Source: Cerasibacillus quisquiliarum (GTDB lineage: Bacteria; Bacillota; Bacilli; Bacillales; Amphibacillaceae). From it: a DNA stretch of 64,000 nt. The translations under genes and the position numbers were made by a program. The stretch lies in NCBI RefSeq assembly GCF_014202495.1, contig NZ_JACHHA010000009.1, forward strand, positions 1 to 64,000, given 5' to 3'. Below the pieces are notes generated by a model. That model had not been told where the DNA came from, did not search any database, and worked only from the letters and a program-made list of their open reading frames with translations. This document shows, in pieces, positions 9,009-16,982 of this stretch (positions are counted from its first letter, which is position 1; every line of letters begins with the position of its first letter).

Positions 9009-9363
9009 ATACCTGTTATAAAGGTATATGGATCAATAACTTTGGGGAAATATTTAAAAATGGCGCCTTTTGATTGGTTCGTTTATATCGTGTCTTTTTT
9101 CTATCATATCGCATTGAAGCCGTCAATGATAGGTAAGTCTGTGTTGGTTGCTCGAGTCACCTCACATTGGCTCCGAAAACGATAGGTAACTCAACTGACC
9201 CCGTCACTTTAACACTGGTAAAAAGAGAGGCTGGCGCACGCATAAGGAAAAAACTATTATACATGCTTATTTCTAAAAAGTAAAAGTGCATGAAATCAAA
9301 TTTACAAATCTTGATTTCATGCACTTTTTTAATTGGGTTATGTCCGACTCTCTTCATTAGTTG
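9009..9363. other. Intergenic region with a degenerate inverted-repeat element
   Basis: No gene. Outer arms near 9219-9241 (AAGAGAGGCTGG...CATAA) and 9340-9356 (TTATGTCCGACTCTCTT) resemble the GGCTGGGACATAA-type repeats seen elsewhere in the window. Inside is the hairpin at 9283-9330. Confidence 0.45.
9283..9330. terminator. Strong terminator hairpin
   Basis: A perfect 17-bp stem (9283-9299 with 9311-9327) with an 11-nt loop, ending in T6. It lies downstream of the minus-strand MFS gene and can act on either strand. Confidence 0.8.
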
Positions 9364-10647
9364 TTAACCATTTACATGTCGTTTATCTTTCATTCGCTCC
9401 CAAATAATAATAGCAATTAATAAAACTGATAAATACGTACCGAGAAAGCCGAGCATCGCATAACTAGAGTAAGAAACGATTACACCTGATAGAAGACTAC
9501 CAGCGGTTCCACCTAAGGCGACCCAGACATCTACAGAACCTTGTGTTTTGGCGCGAATCTGCATATTTGTGGAATCAACAATAATTGCTGTTCCACTAAT
9601 GAGTCCGAAGTTCCAACCGATACCTAATAAAATCAGGGCAAATGCCATCCAAAAGAGGGATTCACCGGGGGCGAAGGCGGCCATTAATCCGGAAATGGCA
9701 AGTGTTATACCGGATGCAAAGACCATCACATGGCGTCCAAGTTTATCGACTAACCGACCGGTCAAAACAGAAGGTAAGTACATGGCGGCGATATGTAGAC
9801 CGATGACAATACCGACTGCTGTCAAACCTGTTCCATGATCTTGCATATGGATAGGGGTCATCGTCATAATCGCAACCATCACGACATGTGACAAGACGAG
9901 TACGAGGGCACCGGTGATAATGCCTACACGATTAATCGTCGTTTCATGCAATTTGCCAACATCATGCTCTGAGTCATGTGCCTGTTTTTCTCGTTTTTCA
10001 GCAATGGCTTTCGCAACTAAAAATGGATCAGGGCGTAAGTAGATAAATAATGTCAGTCCTGCAAGAATATAAGCTACTGCAGCTAATATAAAAGGTCCAG
10101 CTAATGGGGGAATGCCCATTAAAGATGCAACTTTTCCCATCGGTGTGACCATGTTTGGACCTGCTACTGCACCGAGTGTTGTTGAAATCATAGCAATACT
10201 AACTGCTGTGGCACGTTTTTTTTCACTTGCTAAATCTGCTCCGGCGTATCGTGCTTGTAAATTCGTCGATGTACCGGCTCCGTAGATAAATAATGCAAAA
10301 AAGAGCAGCCAAATATTGTTTATAACAGCTGCAAGAATAACACCAATCGCTCCAACTCCACCTGTAATAAAGCCTAAAGATAACCCTTGTCTCCGTCCGA
10401 AACGCTGTGATAGTCGACCGACTAGAAAAGCAGATAAAGCAGATCCGAGTGTAAATAAAGCAGCTGGAAGTCCGGCGTAACTCGTTGTCCCGAGCATATC
10501 TTGAGCAATTAATGCTCCGACGGTAATTCCAGCAGCAAGTCCTGCCCCGCCGAAAATTTGTGACATGACAACGACTGTTAGTGTCCGTTTGTATAGTTTT
10601 TCTTGCATAGCTGTTGAGTGAATATATTTTAGATACATCTCTTGCAT
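9364..10647 (-). CDS. Major facilitator superfamily transporter
   Basis: 427 residues from the ATG at 10647 (MQEMYLKYIHSTAMQEK), chosen because TTAGGGGG lies 7 bases upstream; a longer reading from 10686 has no RBS. Twelve hydrophobic segments in two halves. The MFS loop 2-3 signature is clear as GRLSQRFGRRQG, with a degenerate second copy GRLVDKLGRHV. A soluble loop of about 30 charged residues (EKREKQAHDSEHD) separates the halves. The substrate cannot be told from sequence; drug-efflux-like carriers are the closest general type. Monocistronic, convergent with the LxxG gene. Confidence 0.85.
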   Translation of the reverse strand: MQEMYLKYIHSTAMQEKLYKRTLTVVVMSQIFGGAGLAAGITVGALIAQDMLGTTSYAGLPAALFTLGSALSAFLVGRLSQRFGRRQGLSLGFITGGVGAIGVILAAVINNIWLLFFALFIYGAGTSTNLQARYAGADLASEKKRATAVSIAMISTTLGAVAGPNMVTPMGKVASLMGIPPLAGPFILAAVAYILAGLTLFIYLRPDPFLVAKAIAEKREKQAHDSEHDVGKLHETTINRVGIITGALVLVLSHVVMVAIMTMTPIHMQDHGTGLTAVGIVIGLHIAAMYLPSVLTGRLVDKLGRHVMVFASGITLAISGLMAAFAPGESLFWMAFALILLGIGWNFGLISGTAIIVDSTNMQIRAKTQGSVDVWVALGGTAGSLLSGVIVSYSSYAMLGFLGTYLSVLLIAIIIWERMKDKRHVNG

Positions 10648-10692
10648 ACCGATTCCCCCTAACAATCTTCGTTCTATGCGTCCCACTTATAC

Positions 10693-10731
10693 AAAAAGAG
10701 CCACACCAAAAGGAATGGTGCAGCTGTTTTT
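10693..10731 (-). terminator. Terminator of the HesB-like gene
   Basis: On the minus strand AGC-T-GCACC pairs with GGTG-T-GGCT and is followed by CTTTTTG. It lies just past the stop codon of the selenoprotein gene. Confidence 0.6.
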
Positions 10732-10738
10732 TCTTTAA

Positions 10739-11026
10739 TTAACGATTGACGAGTCGAAATTCGCCAAAACCGAACATACTTTTTACAAAATCTAATTTAG
10801 TATTTTCGAAATATGCGGCTTGACCTTTATCAACAACAAATTTAATACCATCAATTTCCGTAACAGAATCATTCGGGTTTACTGACTCTACCAGAGCCAA
10901 TTGTAATCTTGGACCACCTCAGCCATAGCCCATATGAATGCGGAGGTAAGATTCCTTCATTTCTGGTTCAAAGTCTTGTAATTCTTCTTTAATCTGCTTC
11001 ATTGCAGCATCTGTCACTTTAATCAC
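10739..11026 (-). CDS. HesB/IscA-like selenoprotein (UGA = Sec36)
   Basis: 95 residues if the in-frame TGA at 10919-10921 is read as selenocysteine. The GTG start at 11026 (MIKVTDAAMKQIKEEL) is chosen because AAAGGTGG lies 8 bases upstream. The fold is that of the HesB/IscA iron-sulfur family, but with GYGUGGPRL: Sec replaces the Cys of the usual CGG region. HesB-like selenoproteins are a known bacterial Sec family; the function is thought to concern Fe-S or redox chemistry but is not settled. A hairpin with loop TGGTA lies 25 nt after the UGA. The neighbours selD, selA, selB and selC provide the decoding machinery. Read conventionally it would be two fragments of 35 and 59 codons. Confidence 0.88.
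10884..10898 (-). promoter_or_regulatory. Putative bSECIS hairpin of the HesB-like gene
   Basis: On the minus strand GGCTC pairs with GAGTC (one G.U) around loop TGGTA. The loop starts 25 nt after the UGA and has G as its second base, within the usual bacterial SECIS model (loop 16-37 nt after UGA, G among the first two loop bases). Confidence 0.65.
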
Positions 11027-11124
11027 AGTAAATGCCACCTTTCTATTTTCCTTAATGACATGATTTTTCATATTAAGAGCATCGTATGTTTCAGTGTATG
11101 GATGATAGATGTTTCAATTCATCA

Positions 11125-11277
11125 TTAGAAAAAAATCTTTGAAATTAAAATGACGACTCCTACCAGGAGCCAAGCAAGTACCCCAGGTCATATCGGAGGG
11201 AATGTTCTTTGTGTGGGGTTCTTTTTGTTAATTCCTCATCCTCCATTAAGCTGACAATCTTGTTTTTTCTCTTCCAT
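11125..11277 (-). CDS. Candidate small membrane selenoprotein with two UGA codons
   Basis: Fifty sense codons from ATG 11277 to TAA 11125-11127, with TGA at codons 14 (11236-11238) and 30 (11188-11190). It begins MEEKKQDCQLNGG-U-GINKK, continues RTFPPI-U-PGVLAW, and ends in a hydrophobic helix of about 17 residues (LAWLLVGVVILI...), so it is probably a membrane-anchored small protein with a cytosolic or surface Cys8/Sec14 site. Support: AGGAG RBS 10 bases upstream, a near-consensus sigma-A promoter at 11343-11371, location between selD and the HesB-like selenoprotein gene, and a hairpin after the second UGA almost identical to that of the HesB-like gene. The first UGA lacks an obvious SECIS. 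I recognise no family. Alternatives: a gene with two nonsense mutations, or UGA suppression as Trp. Confidence 0.6.
11155..11171 (-). promoter_or_regulatory. Putative bSECIS hairpin of the small two-UGA gene
   Basis: On the minus strand GGCTCC pairs with GGAGTC (one G.U) around loop TGGTA, 22 nt after the second UGA. Loop and stem nearly repeat the element of the HesB-like gene. Confidence 0.62.
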
Positions 11278-11342
11278 AATCATCACGCTCCTAATATATT
11301 CATATGATAAAACAATAAAACAATACATATAGGGCTATGTGT

Positions 11343-11371
11343 ATTATAAGGTGTAAAAAAATAATGGTCAA
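11343..11371 (-). promoter_or_regulatory. Sigma-A promoter of the small two-UGA gene
   Basis: On the minus strand TTGACC, 17 bases, TATAAT. The predicted start near 11336 gives a leader of about 60 nt. The downstream HesB-like gene may be co-transcribed (98-nt gap with no obvious terminator). Confidence 0.8.
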
Positions 11372-11377
11372 TAAATG

Positions 11378-11426
11378 ACTCCCTCTACATCCGTATCAAG
11401 CATGATGAAAAGGGTGTAGAGGGAGT
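11378..11426 (-). terminator. Hairpin terminator of selD
   Basis: A perfect 12-bp stem (11378-11389 with 11415-11426) directly after the selD stop codon. The U-tract is interrupted, so termination may be partial. Confidence 0.6.
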
Positions 11427-11428
11427 GC

Positions 11429-12475
11429 TTACTTGACGTAAATAGCTTTTTCTTTTTGTTCGATGACTTCTCCAATCACTTTCGCTTCGATGTCATGATT
11501 GTTTTTCAGTTGTTGGATATATGGCTGTGCTTCTTCTATTGGTAGACTGATGAGTAAACCACCAGATGTAATCGCATCACATAAAATAACTTGTTCAACT
11601 TCTGACATGTTTTCAGGGTATTGAACGACATCAATGAGCCAACGATGGTTTTCCCAAGAGCCTCCCGGAATGACGTGTTCTTCAGCGAGTTCTTTCGTTC
11701 CAGGTAAGACGGGTACCTTTTCATTTTCAATAACTAAACTGACATGACTACCTTTTGCCATTTCATAAGCGTGTCCGAGTAGCCCAAAGCCAGTCACATC
11801 TGTAACAGCATGTGGGTGAAAATCTTTTAACGTCTCAGCTGCATATTTATTTAATGTGCACATCACTTCAGTTACGAGTTCGGTTTTATCTTCAGATAGA
11901 ACACCGCGTTTAATAGCAGTTGTTAGAATCCCAATGCCGATTGGTTTCGTTAATATAAGAACGTCTCCTGGCTTTGCACCAGTATTTCTATAAAATTTAT
12001 CTGGATGAACGATACCTGTCACAGATAGTCCGAATTTCGGTTCATTATCAATAACAGAGTGTCCACCGACAACTTGTGCGCCAGCTTCTTTCACTTTATC
12101 ACTAGAACCTTGTAATATTTTAGCTAATATTTCAGGACCGATATCAGGCATTGGATAGGCAACGATATTTAACACCGTCTTCGGTGTACCTCCCATTGCA
12201 TATACATCACTTAATGAGTTGGCAGCCGCAATTTGCCCGTACTTATAAGGGTCATTGACGACAGGGGTAAAAAAGTCAACCGTCTGAATAAGTGCGATAT
12301 CATCTGTTAGTTTATACACACTACCGTCATCGGCATGATCTAACCCGACAATAACGTTTGGATCACTTTGATCTTGAGGTAAGTAACGCAAAACTTGCGC
12401 TAGGTCACTTGGACCGATTTTGCAGCCTCATCCTGCTTTTGTAGATAGTGTTGTTAATTTTACTTGATCGCTCAT
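11429..12475 (-). CDS. selD: Selenophosphate synthetase, itself a selenoprotein (Sec16)
   Basis: 348 residues if TGA 12428-12430 is Sec. Start ATG 12475 (MSDQVKLTTLSTKAG) follows a GGGGG RBS. The active-site segment reads AG-U-GCKIGPSDL: Sec stands where the catalytic Cys of E. coli SelD lies. The rest is a complete PurM/SelD-type ATP-binding enzyme with GLDHADDG (metal-ligand Asp), GGHSVIDNEPKFG and TDVTGFGLLGH. It makes selenophosphate from selenide and ATP for SelA. Divergent from selA with a short shared promoter region. Because SelD needs Sec for its own synthesis, expression depends on pre-existing SelD activity. A GGTC/GACC hairpin starts 12 nt after the UGA. Confidence 0.95.
12403..12415 (-). 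promoter_or_regulatory. Possible bSECIS hairpin of selD
   Basis: On the minus strand GGTC pairs with GACC around CAAGT, loop 16 nt after the UGA. A longer helix (GCAAAA with TTTTGC) may enclose it. It differs from the TGGTA-loop elements of the two downstream genes. Confidence 0.4.
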
Positions 12476-12577
12476 ATTGATACCCCCTTTTTGTACAATA
12501 AAAATATATATGTCATAATAAAAGTATAGTTTGTCTAACAGAAAAAAGCGAATAAACGAATTTGGATGGTGTACATA

Positions 12578-13984
12578 ATGAATATTCTTCGCCATTTGCC
12601 AGCAATTCATGAATTAAAAGCACATTCGCGTTTTACAGAAATGGTTTTAAACATAGACATAGCAGAAGATGTGCTGACGGAATGGCTGGATGAACAAGTA
12701 GATCTCATGAGAAATAAAATAAGAAGCAATAAAATAACAGACCAAACATTAAATAGAGAAAAGATAGCTGAGCTTATTTTTGCTGCGCTCGAACAGAAGG
12801 TAAAGGCGTTCGAAAAGAACAATTTACAAAAAGTCGTGAATGCGACAGGTGTTGTTTTACATACAAATTTAGGAAGAGCGCGTTTGAGTAAACGAGCGAT
12901 TGAGCATATTTCGAATACGGCTTCATCTTACTCTACTCTCGAATATCAATTATCAACCGGTAAACGTGGTTCAAGGCATGATATCGTTGAAGATTATTTA
13001 AAACAAATAACCGGTGCTGAAGCGGCAATGGTCGTGAATAATAATGCGGCAGCTGTTTATCTCGTGTTAAAAGCGCTCGCTTCAAGTCGTGAGGTCATTG
13101 TTTCTCGCGGGGAACTTGTTGAAATTGGTGGTTCATTTAGAATTTCTGAGATTATGGAGGAAAGCGGAGCCGAATTAGTAGAAGTAGGGACGACGAATAA
13201 AACGTATGCAAGTGATTATGAACGTGCGATTACAGAAGAAACAGCCCTACTTATGAAAGTCCATAAGAGTAATTTCTCGTTAATTGGTTTTACAAAAGAT
13301 GTCGATACAACTGAACTTGTAAATATATCAAGGGAGAAGAACATCCCAATATATGAGGATCTTGGTAGCGGCACATTGTTTGATTTTAAGAAACAGCAGA
13401 TTGGTACAGAGCCGACCGTGCAAGAAAAGGTCAATTTAGGAATCGACGTGATTTCTTTTAGTGGTGATAAATTACTCGGTGGTCCGCAAGCAGGTGTTAT
13501 AGTAGGAAAAAAACATCTGATTGAAAAAATGAAGAAGCATCAACTAGCAAGGGTGCTGCGGGTTGATAAATTTACATTAGCTGGAATAGAAGGCACATTA
13601 AAGTCTTATATAAAAGGACGGGCCGAAAATGAAATTCCAACCGTTCGTGATATATTAGAGCCAGATCATTCTGTGTTAGAAAAAGCTCAAACATTTATAG
13701 AAAAAGTATCGTCAAGAGAAACAGCATTTACATTTCATATTGAACGTGGTAAGTCTAAAGTAGGCGGTGGGACAATGCCTGATGTGGATATTGATACGTT
13801 TGTCGTGAAGGTCAATCACCAGCAGTATACGAGTAAAGAGCTAGCAGAGAAATTACGATTTAATCATATTCCTATTATCGTTCGCGTCAAACATGATGAT
13901 GTTATTTTAGACTTTAGAACGGTACATCGGGATGAATTAGATATCGTGATTGAAGCCTTTTTACAGATGGAAGAAGAAGTATAA
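12578..13984 (+). CDS. selA: L-seryl-tRNA(Sec) selenium transferase
   Basis: 468 residues from ATG 12578 (MNILRHLPAIHEL); an upstream in-frame GTG at 12566 is less likely because GGATGG lies just before the ATG. PLP-dependent enzyme that converts Ser-tRNA(Sec) to Sec-tRNA(Sec) using selenophosphate. The PLP lysine is in SFSGDKLLGGPQAG (Lys298), and the N-terminal VVNATGVVLHTNLGRARLS motif is diagnostic. Length matches the family. Followed on the same strand by selB, with selC antisense between them. Confidence 0.97.
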   Translation: MNILRHLPAIHELKAHSRFTEMVLNIDIAEDVLTEWLDEQVDLMRNKIRSNKITDQTLNREKIAELIFAALEQKVKAFEKNNLQKVVNATGVVLHTNLGRARLSKRAIEHISNTASSYSTLEYQLSTGKRGSRHDIVEDYLKQITGAEAAMVVNNNAAAVYLVLKALASSREVIVSRGELVEIGGSFRISEIMEESGAELVEVGTTNKTYASDYERAITEETALLMKVHKSNFSLIGFTKDVDTTELVNISREKNIPIYEDLGSGTLFDFKKQQIGTEPTVQEKVNLGIDVISFSGDKLLGGPQAGVIVGKKHLIEKMKKHQLARVLRVDKFTLAGIEGTLKSYIKGRAENEIPTVRDILEPDHSVLEKAQTFIEKVSSRETAFTFHIERGKSKVGGGTMPDVDIDTFVVKVNHQQYTSKELAEKLRFNHIPIIVRVKHDDVILDFRTVHRDELDIVIEAFLQMEEEV

Positions 13985-13996
13985 GAGGTATTTAAT

Positions 13997-14093
13997 TGGC
14001 GGGATCGTGTGGGAATCGAACCCACCGAAGGCGACACGCGCCTCCCAATTGGTTTTGAAGACCAAGGAGAACACCAGTACCTCATCCGACCCC
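13997..14093 (-). tRNA. selC: tRNA-Sec (anticodon TCA)
   Basis: 97 nt including encoded CCA. Acceptor GGGGTCGG pairs mostly with ACGATCCC, T-loop TTCGATT, a long variable arm, and anticodon loop CTTCAAA giving TCA, which reads UGA. It lies on the strand opposite its flanking genes selA and selB and overlaps neither. Confidence 0.95.
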
Positions 14094-14155
14094 GTGAATG
14101 AATACTAGAATCTATTATACAACTATATTAACTTTTTTAGCAAGAGGTGGGCTTT

Positions 14156-16039
14156 GTGAGCAATTATTTTACAATAGGCATGGCTGGACATATTGATCAT
14201 GGGAAGACTGCTTTAACAGAAGCGTTAACAGGTGTACAAACAGATCGCTTAAAAGAGGAAAAAGAAAGAAATATCTCGATTGAACCTGGTTTCGCACCGT
14301 TTATTCAAGAAGAAGAATTAGAAGTATCACTTATCGATGTGCCAGGACATGAAGACTTTATTAGGCAAATGATAGCCGGTGTAGCAGGTATTGATCTCGT
14401 TCTTCTTGTGATTGCGGCCGATGAAGGTGTGATGCCTCAAACAAAAGAGCACTTAGATATTTTAACATTATTAGGTATTGAGAATGGCTGTATTGTCATT
14501 ACAAAAATTGATGTCGTTGAACAAGAATTACTTGATTTAGTCGTAGATGATATAAGGGAACATGTGAATGACACATTTTTAGAAAGTGCGCCGATACATT
14601 TTGTCGACAGCATTTCTATGAAGGGCATTCCAGATTTGAAAGCTGCGTTACGAGAGCAGTTGACAGATATTAAAAAAAGGAAAACAAAGCCTTCTTTTCG
14701 TCTGCCTATTGATCAAGTGTTTACAGTTAAAGGTCAGGGTGTTGTCGTCCGTGGTACGGTTTACGATGGCACGGTTAGACAGGGTGATAAATTAGTCGTC
14801 TTACCAAGTCGTCAAGAAGTACGTGTCCGCCAAATTCAAAGACATCATCAAGAAAAGACAACCGCTTCAAAAGGCCAGCGTACAGCGATTAATCTCGGTG
14901 GTGTTTCTTATGAAGACATCGCTAGAGGAGATGTCCTTGTTCGCGATGACTTCTTCTCAGTTTCCGACCGAATTGATATAGTCTTTCATCCATTAAAAGA
15001 TATTCGGTATAAAATTAAACAGCGTCAACTGATTAAATTGCATATCGGAACGGCAGAAGTGATGGGGAAAATTATCTTTTTTGACCGGAATGAAGTCAAT
15101 GTGAATGAATCTGAAGACATACTTTGCCAATTGCAATTGAATGAGCCGGTTGTTACCACGAGAGGAGACCGCTTTATTATAAGAAGACCAACACCTAAAG
15201 AGACAATGGGTGGTGGCTGGGTTATTGAGCCGAACGCAACAAAACATCGCTTCGGAGAAATGACAATCGAGGCGTTAAAACATAAAAAGGAAGGAACAGC
15301 CAAGGACAGGATCTTCTCGCTATTAGAAAAAGAAAAAATGTTAACACGTGATGACATTCTAAAACAAGTGGCGATATCGGAAAAGGAATTTAATGATGTC
15401 AAAGCGTATTTATTGGAAGTGGAAAGTGACCTTTATACGCTATCTTCAACAGTTCAATATATTCAAGAGCAAATAACGACGATTATACAAACATATCATA
15501 AGCAATTTCCGATGCGTATTGGTATGAATAAGGCGGAGATTGTATCTGAATTAAAAACATATCCGCTTAAGCTTGTTGACTTTGTTTTCAACAAGTTAAT
15601 TGAAGCGAAAAAGATTAAAACAACGAATCAATATGTGTCATTGTTTCATATGTCTCCGTCATTACCACCTGAATGGGAGAAGCGATTGAAGCAAGTTGAG
15701 AAGGACTTGATTGCCCAAGGTGTTGAAGTAGATAGATGGGATGAACTGCTTAACAAGCACCATATACCAGTACAGATACAAAAGGAATTTTATCTGTTTC
15801 TTACGCAAACAAATCGAGCATATGTGTTTGATGACGAGCGACTTATATCTAAAATAGCGACTGATGAAGCATTAAATAAATTAATGGCACATACACGTTA
15901 TCAAAATTTCAACTTACAAACTGCAAGAGAAGTTTTGCCACTCACTCGTAAAAATTTAGTTCCACTACTGGAACTATTCGATACGTTAGGATATACAAAA
16001 AGAATAGGGAATGAAAGAACGTGGATGAAGAAAGCATAA
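14156..16039 (+). CDS. selB: Selenocysteine-specific elongation factor
   Basis: 627 residues from GTG 14156 (MSNYFTIGMAGHIDHGKT); AGAGGTGG about 6 bases upstream favours this over GTG 14147. An EF-Tu-like GTPase with G1 GHIDHGKT (11-18), G3 DVPGHEDF and G4 TKID, two beta-barrel domains, and a C-terminal part (from about 370) made of winged-helix domains that bind the SECIS hairpin. It delivers Sec-tRNA(Sec) to the ribosome at UGA. Its presence justifies reading the nearby in-frame UGA codons as Sec. Confidence 0.96.
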   Translation: MSNYFTIGMAGHIDHGKTALTEALTGVQTDRLKEEKERNISIEPGFAPFIQEEELEVSLIDVPGHEDFIRQMIAGVAGIDLVLLVIAADEGVMPQTKEHLDILTLLGIENGCIVITKIDVVEQELLDLVVDDIREHVNDTFLESAPIHFVDSISMKGIPDLKAALREQLTDIKKRKTKPSFRLPIDQVFTVKGQGVVVRGTVYDGTVRQGDKLVVLPSRQEVRVRQIQRHHQEKTTASKGQRTAINLGGVSYEDIARGDVLVRDDFFSVSDRIDIVFHPLKDIRYKIKQRQLIKLHIGTAEVMGKIIFFDRNEVNVNESEDILCQLQLNEPVVTTRGDRFIIRRPTPKETMGGGWVIEPNATKHRFGEMTIEALKHKKEGTAKDRIFSLLEKEKMLTRDDILKQVAISEKEFNDVKAYLLEVESDLYTLSSTVQYIQEQITTIIQTYHKQFPMRIGMNKAEIVSELKTYPLKLVDFVFNKLIEAKKIKTTNQYVSLFHMSPSLPPEWEKRLKQVEKDLIAQGVEVDRWDELLNKHHIPVQIQKEFYLFLTQTNRAYVFDDERLISKIATDEALNKLMAHTRYQNFNLQTAREVLPLTRKNLVPLLELFDTLGYTKRIGNERTWMKKA

Positions 16040-16051
16040 TGTGAACAAAAT

Positions 16052-16090
16052 CCATTGGCTCGAGTATGACAAGAGTCAATGGGTTTTTTT
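16052..16090 (+). terminator. selB terminator
   Basis: A 10-bp stem (16052-16061 with 16073-16082, one G.U) followed by T7. Confidence 0.88.
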
Positions 16091-16264
16091 ATAGAAAATG
16101 ATTTTGGAAAACGCATAGGGATGTACTAAATTAGAGAAACAATTGAAACGAATCGATCACTTATAATATAATCATTCTAAAGGATAAATAAACTAAATAT
16201 TTTGTTTATTAAAAATGAGATGACGTGAAAAGTAAATTTTCTAAGAAGAAGAAGAGGTGCTTAG

Positions 16265-16867
16265 ATGCTAAATACTATTATTGTTTTAGGATGGATTGGT
16301 ATCTTACTATATTTCATTCTTATTCTTACATATAAGAAGTTAATGCAACTTAATGAGTATGCTTTTATTCATTTATTAATGGCTTTTATGCATGTGATGT
16401 GGCTTCCATTACCACTGGCACTAAATAATTTATTGCGTGTTGATCTCCTTGTAATCGGAACAGTTTTCGGTACATGCTATTTAGTTATGTTAATTTTTTC
16501 GTTAATCTTACAAACAGGACATATTACATTTATCGTTAAACACAATGATAACCAAATCATTTCAGATGAACAGGGACAATATATGATGGCAACATTGTCT
16601 AATCCGCTTGAAGCGTTTGCCGGTATACTGAAGTCACTATGGGCTTTCTTTTTAGCTATAGCCTTTTGGCATCACGGACAGCCTTTAATGTCATCTTTAA
16701 TGGCACTATTTTCCTTATTCATATTTTATTTTTTATTTATTATTTTGGAACATACTTTAGTTAATGGAGTTGCTTTATTATCAAAGATAAAGCCAAATCC
16801 ACTTATATTTAATCTTGGCTCTTTATTATTTTATATCATTTTAATGAGTTATTTAACTTTTTTATAA
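16265..16867 (+). CDS. Multi-pass membrane protein, unknown
   Basis: 200 residues with about five or six hydrophobic segments (roughly 3-24, 34-56, 65-84, 118-135, 140-165, 182-198). An RBS-like AAGAGGTG precedes ATG 16265. A short hydrophilic stretch with KHNDNQIISDEQGQ separates the first three helices from the rest. I recognise no family or motif. It stands alone, ending at a bidirectional terminator shared with the MBL gene. Confidence 0.65.
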   Translation: MLNTIIVLGWIGILLYFILILTYKKLMQLNEYAFIHLLMAFMHVMWLPLPLALNNLLRVDLLVIGTVFGTCYLVMLIFSLILQTGHITFIVKHNDNQIISDEQGQYMMATLSNPLEAFAGILKSLWAFFLAIAFWHHGQPLMSSLMALFSLFIFYFLFIILEHTLVNGVALLSKIKPNPLIFNLGSLLFYIILMSYLTFL

Positions 16868-16910
16868 GTTTTTTCTACTGTTTTTTTAATTAGTAAATGG
16901 TTGTCATGAT

Positions 16911-16954
16911 AAAAGAGCCCGCATGATGAGATTTTCACATGCAGGCTCTTTTTT
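16911..16954. terminator. Bidirectional terminator
   Basis: AAAAGAGCC-x-GCATG pairs with CATGC-x-GGCTCTTTT between two convergent genes. Confidence 0.88.
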
Positions 16955-16982
16955 AGACTGAATCCACATTTTCAAAACATTG

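Noticed and set aside
9157..9357. 66-codon minus-strand open frame
   Set aside because: It spans the 17-bp terminator hairpin and its outer inverted arms; no RBS or protein-like features.
11125..11277. UGA read as tryptophan (alternative genetic code)
   Set aside because: Other genes in the window use TGG for Trp and many use TGA as a normal stop (for example mvaA, selD neighbours), so only site-specific recoding is plausible.
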